Positions 1 to 7,723 of a stretch of DNA of 7,723 nt are shown in pieces. Location of the stretch: positions 1 through 7,723 of the forward strand of contig BNUF01000109.1 in the NCBI GenBank assembly GCA_025997155.1, in the 5' to 3' direction. The notes beneath the pieces were generated by a model. The model worked only from the letters and a program-made list of their open reading frames with translations. It was not told the DNA's origin and searched no databases. A program made the translations under genes and the position numbers. Every line of letters starts with the position of its first letter. Position 1 is the stretch's first letter. This stretch comes from Clostridia bacterium (GTDB lineage: Bacteria > Bacillota > Clostridia > Lachnospirales > WQUN01).

Positions 1-587
1 AGCTCCGCCATTATATCACCGTTCCCGTGCCGTTGACTTCCGAGACAAAAGCTATGTTTAATGAGGATACTTTTAGTAAGGTGAAGAAAAGCTTGCGTTT
101 GCTTAATTTCTCACGCGGCGAACTCGTTGACGACGATTCCCTTAAAGCCGCCTTTGACAGCGGCGTTTTGGCGGCGTATGTCACCGACTTCCCGAATGAG
201 AAATCTTTGGCGATTGACGGGGTTATCCCGATACCCCACCTCGGCGCGTCAACTCCCGAATCGGAGGACAACTGTGCGCGTATGGCGGCGTTGCAGCTCA
301 AAGATTACCTAAACTTCGGCAATATCAAAAACTCCGTGAATTTCCCGAATTGCGATATCCCTTATGTCGGAAAAACCCGCATATGCGTACTTCACAAAAA
401 CATACCGAATGTCGTAAGCGCGGTTACGGCGATTTTGTCAAAACATAACCTGAATATCGATAATATTGTCGATAAAAGTAAGTCGTCTTTCGCGTATATG
501 ATTGTGGACGTTGACCAGACAGACATCGAGAACGCCACGGACGAAATTTTGAAAGTTGACGGCGTTGTTAAAGTGCGGGTGATATAA
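1..587 (+). CDS. serA: D-3-phosphoglycerate dehydrogenase, C-terminal part (5' end outside window)
   Basis: This enzyme oxidises 3-phosphoglycerate to 3-phosphohydroxypyruvate with NAD+, the first step of the phosphorylated serine pathway in the cytoplasm. The frame is open from base 3, so 194 residues are visible and the true start lies upstream; the GTG at 27 is internal, because the preceding codons already read YITVPVPLT, a family motif. The three catalytic residues of the D-2-hydroxyacid dehydrogenase fold are visible: Arg in NFSRGELVD (fragment residue 38), Glu in DFPNEKS (residue 66) and His in PHLGASTPESED (residue 79, bases 237-239). The last ~70 residues (from RICVLHKNIPNVV) form an ACT domain, which in this family can bind serine or related effectors. 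The ACT domain follows the catalytic part directly with no intervening ASB domain, as in the short (about 390-residue) Clostridia-type enzymes. Its TAA overlaps the ATG of the next gene by one base, implying translational coupling. Identification is secure. Confidence 0.95.
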   Translation, partial: LRHYITVPVPLTSETKAMFNEDTFSKVKKSLRLLNFSRGELVDDDSLKAAFDSGVLAAYVTDFPNEKSLAIDGVIPIPHLGASTPESEDNCARMAALQLKDYLNFGNIKNSVNFPNCDIPYVGKTRICVLHKNIPNVVSAVTAILSKHNLNIDNIVDKSKSSFAYMIVDVDQTDIENATDEILKVDGVVKVRVI

Positions 588-1825
588 TGGCGGAGCTGAG
601 ACCCTTTAGGGCGGTGCGTCCGAATGCGGAGTTTGCGCGGGAGGTGGCGGCGCTCCCCTATGACGTTATGAACAGCGATGAGGCGCGGATTGAGGTTTCG
701 GACAAACCGAATTCTTTTTTGCATATCGATAAGTCCGAAGTTGATTTACCTATTGGCACGGATTTGTACGCCCCTGAAGTATACCAAAAAGCCAGAGAAA
801 ACCTATACAAAATGATAGAGGATAAGGTGTTCATACAGGACGACACGCCTTGTTTCTATATATATAAACTTACGAGAAACGGGCGGGCGCAGTACGGGCT
901 TGTAGCTTGCGCCTCCGTTGACGAGTATCTGAACGGTACAATTAAAAAGCACGAATTGACCCTTGAGAAAAAAGAACAGGACAGGATTCGTCACGTGGAA
1001 ACGCTGAACGCTCAGACGGGGCCTATTTTCTTGGCGTACCGCGAAAAAGACGAGATTGACGCGCTTGTTTCTAAATGGACAAAGGAGCATACCCCCGTGT
1101 ATGACTTTGCGTCCGAGGACGGGATTTCACACACCGTTTGGGTTGTTGACGACTCCGCGACTGTTTCGGAAATCGCGGCGTTGTTTGAAAAAGTACCGTG
1201 TTTGTATATCGCGGACGGACACCACCGAAACGCCTCCGCCGTTAAAGTCGCGCTGAAAAAACGCGGGCAGTTGGGCGACGATAAGAACGCGGAATATAAC
1301 GGCTATTTGTCGGTAATCTTCCCCGCGAATCAACTCGAAATCCTCGACTACAACCGCGTTGTCAAAGACTTAAACGGACTTTCCGAACCTGAATTTATCG
1401 AAAAAATAAAGCAAAATTTTATCGTTACCGAAACAGACGGACAGGCAAAACCGCAAAAACGCCATACTTTCGGTATGTATATTTCCAAAAAATGGTATTT
1501 ACTGGAGCTCAAACCCTCTGTCGCCGACGAAAACGACGTTATCGCGAGCCTTGACGTTTCGGTAATGCAAAAATATATACTTTCGGATATTCTTGGGATA
1601 GACGACCCGCGTACAGATAAACGCGTCGACTTTGTGGGCGGTATACGCGGGCTTGACGAACTTGAGCGGCGGACGCGGCACGACTGCGTGCTTGCGTTCG
1701 CAATGTTCCCCACCTCAATGACTGAACTGATGAACATTGCCGACGATAACAAGATTATGCCGCCAAAATCCACGTGGTTCGAGCCGAAACTCCGCAGCGG
1801 GCTTTTCGTGCATTTGCTTGTATAA
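587..1825 (+). CDS. DUF1015 (COG4198) family protein, serine-pathway neighbour
   Basis: This is a complete 412-residue cytoplasmic protein of the DUF1015 family, whose biochemical activity I do not know to be established. The family pattern is clear: N-terminal LRPFRAVRP and VAALPYDVMNSDEAR (4-34), the central KKHELTLEKKEQDRIRHVE (120-138), NAQTGPIFLAY (141-151), YIADGHHRNASA (207-218), and the closing MPPKSTWFEPKLRSGLF (391-407). Length is normal for the family. The ATG at 587 is the right start because it overlaps the serA stop (TAATG) and opens the conserved N-terminus. In Clostridia these genes often sit beside serC and serA, as here, which argues for a role tied to serine or phosphoserine metabolism. 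The DGHHR box resembles the phosphate-handling box of ParB-like proteins, including the free serine kinase SerK; a kinase or phosphotransfer role is therefore a hypothesis only. No signal peptide or membrane segment is seen. There is no clear terminator after the gene, so readthrough into the next small gene is likely. Confidence 0.9.
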   Translation: MAELRPFRAVRPNAEFAREVAALPYDVMNSDEARIEVSDKPNSFLHIDKSEVDLPIGTDLYAPEVYQKARENLYKMIEDKVFIQDDTPCFYIYKLTRNGRAQYGLVACASVDEYLNGTIKKHELTLEKKEQDRIRHVETLNAQTGPIFLAYREKDEIDALVSKWTKEHTPVYDFASEDGISHTVWVVDDSATVSEIAALFEKVPCLYIADGHHRNASAVKVALKKRGQLGDDKNAEYNGYLSVIFPANQLEILDYNRVVKDLNGLSEPEFIEKIKQNFIVTETDGQAKPQKRHTFGMYISKKWYLLELKPSVADENDVIASLDVSVMQKYILSDILGIDDPRTDKRVDFVGGIRGLDELERRTRHDCVLAFAMFPTSMTELMNIADDNKIMPPKSTWFEPKLRSGLFVHLLV

Positions 1826-1852
1826 AAAAATATTTTTACCTCATAATAATAA

Positions 1853-1874
1853 GGACTTGTGAAACCGCAAGTTT
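1853..1874 (+). promoter_or_regulatory. Short leader hairpin before the 52-residue ORF
   Basis: A 7-bp stem (1855-1861 with 1866-1872, one G-U pair) closes an AAAC tetraloop, and two further G-U pairs can extend it at the base. It ends a few bases before the AAAGG ribosome binding site (1876-1880) of the small membrane-protein gene. It is not followed by a T tract, so it is not a terminator. It may stabilise the 3' end of a processed operon mRNA or influence initiation, but a chance hairpin of this size is possible. Confidence 0.3.
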
Positions 1875-1890
1875 GAAAGGTGATGTGATT

Positions 1891-2049
1891 ATGAGGAAAA
1901 ATGGTTTTGCGTCGGGGCTTATCGCGGGCGGGTTCGTCGGCGCGGTCGCGCTGACGTGGGCGTTGAGCGACAGGCGTGTACGCCGCCGTATGCGACGAGA
2001 AACACAAAAAATTATCGGTAAGGTCAATAATCTGGACTTGCCTCTATAA
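1891..2049 (+). CDS. Small single-pass membrane protein, YtxH-like in layout
   Basis: This 52-residue protein was not assigned to a family with certainty. A Gly/Ala-rich hydrophobic segment (about residues 6-25, ASGLIAGGFVGAVALTWAL) is followed by a strongly basic stretch, SDRRVRRRMRRETQK (26-40), and a short polar tail. By the positive-inside rule the C-terminal arginine cluster should face the cytoplasm, with the short N-terminus outside. The layout recalls Gram-positive YtxH/gas-vesicle-like small proteins, though it is shorter than most. ATG 1891 is preferred because GAAAGGTGAT lies upstream with AAAGG ten bases before the start; the same frame is open further back, to 1774, but that stretch overlaps the DUF1015 gene and lacks a ribosome binding site. 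The gene lies 65 nt after the DUF1015 gene and immediately before a strong terminator, so it is probably the last gene of the serA transcript. A weak promoter of its own (CATAAT at 1842-1847) cannot be excluded. Confidence 0.7.
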   Translation: MRKNGFASGLIAGGFVGAVALTWALSDRRVRRRMRRETQKIIGKVNNLDLPL

Positions 2050-2050
2050 A

Positions 2051-2090
2051 GAAAACGCCTTGTTCCCTAGCCGGAAACAGGGCGTTTTTT
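2051..2090. terminator. Bidirectional intrinsic terminator between convergent genes
   Basis: AAAACGCC and its partner GGCGTTTT open a roughly 16-bp stem (2052-2067 with 2072-2087) that contains one G-U pair and one C-A mismatch and closes on a small loop. The plus-strand product ends in six Ts (2085-2090), and the minus-strand product ends in TTTTCTTT. It therefore serves both the serA/DUF1015/small-ORF transcript and dnaE. The dnaE stop codon (2067-2069) is at the loop side of the stem, so one arm and the plus-strand T tract are dnaE coding sequence (the KKRPVSG tail). Confidence 0.88.
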
Positions 2091-5000
2091 CAGATTGTCC
2101 AGTATGTCGTCGTAGAATCCGATTCTGTCGCAAAGGACTTTCGCGTTTTCCTCCTCCTTGACGGACGCTTTGCCGACAACCATAATCGGCGCGCCTTTCG
2201 CTATTCTGTACGCGTCTTTCTCGTAAACATTCGGGAACAGGACGACTTCAACCGCGCCGTACAGGTCTTCAAGGGTTATGAACGCCATACTTTGGTTTTT
2301 TTTGGTAATATGAGTTTTGATGCCGTTTATAATCCCGCCGATAACGACTCTTTGTTCGTCGCGGACGCGGGGCGTTTCGGTTTCCTCACTCGGGTTGTAG
2401 GCGAAATCGTTGCTGAATTGTTTAATATACTGCCCCATAACCTCCATATACGCGTCAACGGGGTTCCCGCTTAGGTAAATCCCCAAGGATTCCCGCTCGC
2501 GTTCTAGCAGTTCGCTCTTTGAGTATTCCTCCGCGTCTGGTATCGGGTCGTCATATTTGCTTATGTTGTTTTGCGGGTCGTCAAATAGTGACATTTGGTG
2601 TTCGTTGTTGTTTCTTCGCGCCGAAGAGGCGGCGGCGGAAACGCCTTGTAACATTTCGATATACTGTTTTCGGTACTTTATTTTTGGGTTCAAACCGTCA
2701 AGCGCACCCGAAAACACAAGCCCCTCAACAACGCGTTTGCTAACCTCATGCCCCGCCGCCGACATTCGCATAACCAATTCGGTAAGGCTGTTATAGCGTC
2801 CGTTCGCGGTTCGTTCTTCCACCAAATTTTGCACAAAATGCGTCCCGACGTTTTTTATAGCACTTAGTCCGTAATTTATTTTACCGTTTGATACGCTGAA
2901 ATAGGCGTAGCTCTCGTTGATATTCGGCGCGGCTATCTGTATTCCCATTTTTTTGCAAGTTTGGATATATTCTGTAATTTTTTCGGTAAAATCCATAACC
3001 GAGGTGAGGAGCGCCGCCATAAACTCCGTAGGATAGTGTTTTTTTAAATATGCCGTTTGGTATCCGACGACGGCATACGCCGCCGCGTGGGATTTGTTGA
3101 AGGCATATTTCGCGAAATCCGTCATTTCGTCAAAAATTTTCTCCGCCGATTCCTTTGGTATGCCGTTTTTCAGGCAACCCGGGAGTTCGTCCCCCAACCC
3201 GTATATGAAATTTTGCCGCTCCTTCGCCATTACGTCCGTCTTTTTTTTGGACATAGCGCGGCGCACGAGGTCGCTCCGCGCAAGGCTATACCCCGCGAGA
3301 GTGCGTACAATCTGCATTACCTGTTCTTGGTAAACGATACAGCCGTATGTTTCGCGCAAAATCGGGGCGAGGGAGGGGTGAGTATACCGCACGGACTCAA
3401 AGTTGTTTTTTCCCTGTACATATTTAGGGATAAAGTCCATAGGTCCGGGGCGGTAAAGCGAAATCCCCGCGATGATATCCTCAAGGCAGGTCGGGTTAAG
3501 GCTCTTCATAAACGAACGCATACCTGGCCTTTCCAATTGAAAAACGCCGTCGGTATCCCCGCATGAAATCATTTCGTACACGGACGCGTCTTCATAGCTT
3601 ATTTTTGAGATATCAAGAGAAACCGCTTGTGCCGCGCCTTGGATTACCGTAAGCGTCCGCAAGCCCAAGAAATCCATTTTGAGCAAGCCAAGCTCCTCAA
3701 TCGTGTTCATCGTGAATTGTGTCGTGATAACGCCGTCGTTTAGGTTAAGCGGGACGTACTCCGACACGGGCTCGTTGCAGATTACGACACCCGCCGCGTG
3801 GGTGGAGGCGTGGCGCGGCAACCCCTCAAGTTTAATCGCCATTGTGAGGAGTTTGTTCGCGTCGTCGTTTGACTTGTACAATTCGTATAATTCAGACACG
3901 TTCTCAAGGGCGGTTTTAAGCGTAATCCCCACTTGCTGGGGGACGAGCTTCGCAATCCTGTCCACGAACGAGTAGGCAAGCCCCAGCGAACGCCCGACGT
4001 CGCGTATCGCCGCCCGCGCCGCCATTGTCCCGAAAGTGATTATCTGCGCGACATACTCCGCGCCGTACTTTTCGATTACATAATTTATAACCTCGCCCCT
4101 CCGTTCATAGCAGAAATCTATGTCGATATCGGGCATCGATATACGCTCGATATTCAGAAAACGCTCGAAAAGGAGGTTGTATTTAAGCGGGTCGATAGAG
4201 GTAATCCCGAGGCTGTAGCTCACGATACTGCCCGCCGCCGAACCGCGTCCGGGTCCCACGGCAATACCCTTTTCGCGGGCGTAATTTATGAAATCCCATA
4301 CCACGAGAAAATAATCCACAAAACCCATAGTACGTATGGTGTCCAGTTCATAGTCAAGCCTTGAGAGAATCTCAGGGGTGATTTCGCCGTAATTTCGCAA
4401 AATTCCGCGTTCGCATTGTTCGCGGAGATAAAGTGAAGCGTCCGTCCCCGCAGGCAGCGCGTATTTCGGCAATTTGTAATTATTAAACTCAATCGAAACG
4501 TCGCAGCGTTCGGCGATTTTCACGGTGTTTTCAAGCGCCTGAGGGATATACGAAAAAAGGCGGCTCATCTCAAGGGAGCTTTTTATGTAAAGCTCCTCCG
4601 TCTCGTACCTCATTCGCGTCGGGTCGTCAATCGTCTTGCCTGTTTGTATGCAAAGAAGCACGTCGTGCGCGGGCGCGTCCTCTTTTGCTATGTAATGGGA
4701 GTCGTTTGTCGCGGCAACGCCTAGCCCGAGTTCCTCCGCGATTTTTATAAGGGATTTCGCAGCTTTGCGTTCGTCCTCAAAACCGTGGTCTTGAATTTCG
4801 ATAAAAAAGTTCTCCGCGCCAAAAATTTCTTTGTACAGGGCGGCGCTGTCCCGCGCTTTTTCGTATCCGCAGGACAAAAAATCCTTTGCGACGACGCCCG
4901 ATACGCACGCGCTAAGCGCAATTAGCCCCTTGCTGTATTTTCGCAAAAGTTCTATGTCAACGCGGGGCTTGTAGTAAAAGCCCTCCGTGAAGCCCAAGGA

Positions 5001-5315
5001 CACGAGTTTCATCAGGTTTTTGTAGCCCTCGTTGTTTTCGGCTAAGAGTATTAAATGGTAGTAGTAGCTCTGTGAGGTTTTGTCAAAACGCGAGCCGCTC
5101 GAGACATAAACCTCACAGCCCAGAATCGGTTTCACGCCCTCCGCTTTCGCCTTTTTGTAGAAGTCGATAACGCCGTACATAACGCCGTGGTCGGTAAGCG
5201 CGATTGCGGGCATACCCATCGCCTTGGCTTTCGCCACAATGTCGCCGATTTTTGCCGAGCCGTCAAGGAGACTGTACTCCGAGTGTACGTGAAGATGTAT
5301 AAAATCAGACTTCAT
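2067..5315 (-). CDS. dnaE: DNA polymerase III subunit alpha (DnaE), short C-terminus
   Basis: This is a complete 1082-residue C-family replicative polymerase that extends primers at the replication fork. The domains in order are as follows. The PHP domain (1-~210) carries what looks like the full metal-ligand set: H7, H9, D18, H43, E68, H87, C137, D205 and H207. The palm and thumb follow, with GPGRGSAAGS (354-363), the catalytic pair in PDIDIDF (D398, D400) and the third aspartate in KMDFLGL (D548). The fingers region contains YRPGPMDFIP (621-630) and AFNKSHAAAYA (738-748). A helix-hairpin-helix region lies around 819-850, a clamp-binding peptide QMSLF sits at 907-911, and an OB fold spans about 988-1068. 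Only ~12 residues follow the OB fold, so the C-terminal tau-binding-type domain of E. coli DnaE (1160 residues) is missing or vestigial. The ATG has AGGAG eight bases upstream. In Bacillota such DnaE proteins usually work beside PolC. The gene converges on the small ORF and diverges from groES. Confidence 0.96.
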   Translation of the reverse strand: MKSDFIHLHVHSEYSLLDGSAKIGDIVAKAKAMGMPAIALTDHGVMYGVIDFYKKAKAEGVKPILGCEVYVSSGSRFDKTSQSYYYHLILLAENNEGYKNLMKLVSLGFTEGFYYKPRVDIELLRKYSKGLIALSACVSGVVAKDFLSCGYEKARDSAALYKEIFGAENFFIEIQDHGFEDERKAAKSLIKIAEELGLGVAATNDSHYIAKEDAPAHDVLLCIQTGKTIDDPTRMRYETEELYIKSSLEMSRLFSYIPQALENTVKIAERCDVSIEFNNYKLPKYALPAGTDASLYLREQCERGILRNYGEITPEILSRLDYELDTIRTMGFVDYFLVVWDFINYAREKGIAVGPGRGSAAGSIVSYSLGITSIDPLKYNLLFERFLNIERISMPDIDIDFCYERRGEVINYVIEKYGAEYVAQIITFGTMAARAAIRDVGRSLGLAYSFVDRIAKLVPQQVGITLKTALENVSELYELYKSNDDANKLLTMAIKLEGLPRHASTHAAGVVICNEPVSEYVPLNLNDGVITTQFTMNTIEELGLLKMDFLGLRTLTVIQGAAQAVSLDISKISYEDASVYEMISCGDTDGVFQLERPGMRSFMKSLNPTCLEDIIAGISLYRPGPMDFIPKYVQGKNNFESVRYTHPSLAPILRETYGCIVYQEQVMQIVRTLAGYSLARSDLVRRAMSKKKTDVMAKERQNFIYGLGDELPGCLKNGIPKESAEKIFDEMTDFAKYAFNKSHAAAYAVVGYQTAYLKKHYPTEFMAALLTSVMDFTEKITEYIQTCKKMGIQIAAPNINESYAYFSVSNGKINYGLSAIKNVGTHFVQNLVEERTANGRYNSLTELVMRMSAAGHEVSKRVVEGLVFSGALDGLNPKIKYRKQYIEMLQGVSAAASSARRNNNEHQMSLFDDPQNNISKYDDPIPDAEEYSKSELLERERESLGIYLSGNPVDAYMEVMGQYIKQFSNDFAYNPSEETETPRVRDEQRVVIGGIINGIKTHITKKNQSMAFITLEDLYGAVEVVLFPNVYEKDAYRIAKGAPIMVVGKASVKEEENAKVLCDRIGFYDDILDNLKKRPVSG

Positions 5316-5340
5316 TTATAAGCTCCTATATTTTCTTTCT

Positions 5341-5369
5341 ATTTTAATGCATTTATATTTACCTGTCAA
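5341..5369 (-). promoter_or_regulatory. Housekeeping sigma promoter for dnaE
   Basis: Read on the minus strand, TTGACA (5369-5364) is followed after exactly 17 bases by TAAAAT (5346-5341). The -35 box is perfect and the -10 box matches the consensus in five of six positions. Transcription should start near 5334, leaving a leader of about 18 nt that contains the AGGAG ribosome binding site before the dnaE ATG. No operator or attenuator is visible in so short a leader. Confidence 0.82.
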
Positions 5370-5477
5370 ATATTTATAAAAACGCGAAATTTCAAGTAAA
5401 ATTAAGATAAAGTTAGATAAAAAGAGTTAATATGCTTTTAAACTCTTAAAACGGCTTATTATATACGAAAATAAAAA

Positions 5478-5506
5478 TTGCAAAAAATTCCTTTATGAAT
5501 TAATAT
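5478..5506 (+). promoter_or_regulatory. Housekeeping sigma promoter for groES-groEL
   Basis: TTGCAA (5478-5483) and TAATAT (5501-5506) are separated by exactly 17 bases in an AT-rich setting. The expected start of transcription is near 5513, which places the CIRCE operator directly in the initially transcribed region, the usual arrangement for HrcA-repressed chaperone operons. No separate alternative-sigma heat-shock promoter was recognised. Confidence 0.8.
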
Positions 5507-5517
5507 AAACGCAAGAG

Positions 5518-5544
5518 TTAGCACTCACCAAACAAGAGTGCTAA
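5518..5544. promoter_or_regulatory. CIRCE operator (HrcA binding site)
   Basis: TTAGCACTC-N9-GAGTGCTAA is a perfect match to the CIRCE inverted repeat, and one extra G/C pair (5517, 5545) extends the palindrome. CIRCE is bound by the repressor HrcA, whose activity depends on GroEL, so chaperone levels feed back on their own transcription. It lies between the promoter and the groES ribosome binding site. The hrcA gene itself is not in the window. Confidence 0.97.
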
Positions 5545-5584
5545 CAAAAACATAACAGCGTTAATTCACAGGAGGTTATAAAAT

Positions 5585-5869
5585 ATGAGATTAAAACCAT
5601 TGGGCGACAGAGTGGTAATCAAACAACTTGAGGCGGAAGAAAAAACCAAATCGGGTATCGTTTTACCGTCTACCGCGAAAGAGAAACCGCAAGAGGCGGA
5701 AGTTGTCGCCGTAGGTCCGGGCGGAGTTGTTGACGGCAAAGAAATCAAAATCGAGGTATCTGTCGGCGACAAAATCATATATTCAAAATACGCCGGAACA
5801 GAGGTAAAACTTGACGACGAAGAATATATCATCATCAAACAGGGCGACATTTTGGCGGTTGTTGAATAA
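5585..5869 (+). CDS. groES: Co-chaperonin GroES
   Basis: This is a complete 94-residue GroES, the seven-subunit lid that caps GroEL during ATP-driven folding of cytoplasmic proteins. It begins with the family signature [14 protein letters not shown]. The GroEL-binding mobile loop lies at about 18-35 and contains the hydrophobic tripeptide IVL (25-27). The roof beta-hairpin region is around [10 protein letters not shown] (44-53), and the C-terminus [14 protein letters not shown] is typical. The start is set by AGGAGG (5570-5575) nine bases before the ATG. groEL begins 31 nt downstream with no terminator between, so the two form the standard groESL operon under the CIRCE-controlled promoter. 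Length and residues are normal and nothing appears broken in this gene. Confidence 0.97.
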   Translation: MRLKPLGDRVVIKQLEAEEKTKSGIVLPSTAKEKPQEAEVVAVGPGGVVDGKEIKIEVSVGDKIIYSKYAGTEVKLDDEEYIIIKQGDILAVVE

Positions 5870-5879
5870 TCCAATATAA

Positions 5880-7723
<1,844 letters not shown>

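Noticed and set aside
27..29. GTG at 27 as the start of serA
   Set aside because: Conserved family residues are encoded upstream of it to the window edge, and the Rossmann domain is missing, so the gene is truncated by the window.
1774..1890. Longer 91-codon version of the small ORF starting at 1774
   Set aside because: It would overlap the conserved end of the DUF1015 gene and lacks a ribosome binding site, whereas ATG 1891 has one and begins the hydrophobic segment.
3057..4364. Long open frames on the plus strand across dnaE (169 and 143 codons), and several shorter ones
   Set aside because: They lie wholly inside a well-conserved polymerase gene on the other strand, lack ribosome binding sites and recognisable motifs, and are explained by the codon use of dnaE.
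5422..5447. AAGAGTT / AACTCTT inverted repeat in the dnaE-groES gap
   Set aside because: A 7-bp repeat with a 12-nt loop in very AT-rich DNA is expected by chance, has no T tract in a terminator position, and does not match a known operator.

Overview
This 7.7 kb window looks like a piece of an uncultured Clostridia-type (Bacillota) genome. The evidence is strong AGGAGG-type ribosome binding sites, housekeeping promoters close to TTGACA-N17-TATAAT, a groESL operon under a perfect CIRCE operator, a short Clostridia-type SerA followed by a DUF1015 gene, and a DnaE polymerase with a short C-terminus. No mobile element, CRISPR array, tRNA or rRNA was seen. Placement below class level is not possible from the sequence alone.

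Layout. (1) Bases 1-587, plus strand: 3' part of serA (D-3-phosphoglycerate dehydrogenase), coupled by a 1-nt stop/start overlap to (2) a complete DUF1015 gene, 587-1825. (3) A 52-residue single-pass membrane protein, 1891-2049. (4) A bidirectional terminator, 2051-2090, shared with the convergent (5) dnaE, 2067-5315, minus strand; the hairpin lies partly in the last dnaE codons. (6) A 269-bp AT-rich divergent region with a near-consensus dnaE promoter on the minus strand and a groES promoter plus CIRCE on the plus strand. (7) groES, 5585-5869, and groEL from 5901.

The outstanding feature is that groEL is broken in an orderly way. The plus strand encodes GroEL residues 1-334 up to base 6902 and then switches abruptly to unrelated sequence. 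The missing residues 335-541 lie on the minus strand, 7672 down to 7049, followed by the expected groEL terminator (7007-7037). A perfect 51-nt inverted repeat (6852-6902 and 7673-7723) bounds the segment, and its outer copy ends on the last base of the window. Reversing 6903-7672 in silico restores an uninterrupted 541-residue GroEL of normal length. An inverted chimera or repeat-resolution error at a contig end is the likeliest explanation; a real invertible segment is possible, but nothing else in the window supports it, and groEL is normally essential.

Functionally, serA and its DUF1015 partner belong to the phosphorylated serine pathway neighbourhood, dnaE to DNA replication, and groES-groEL to HrcA-controlled protein folding. 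The unusual content is mainly the groEL rearrangement, the coding-sequence terminator of dnaE, and the ParB/SerK-like DGHHR motif of the DUF1015 protein beside serA.
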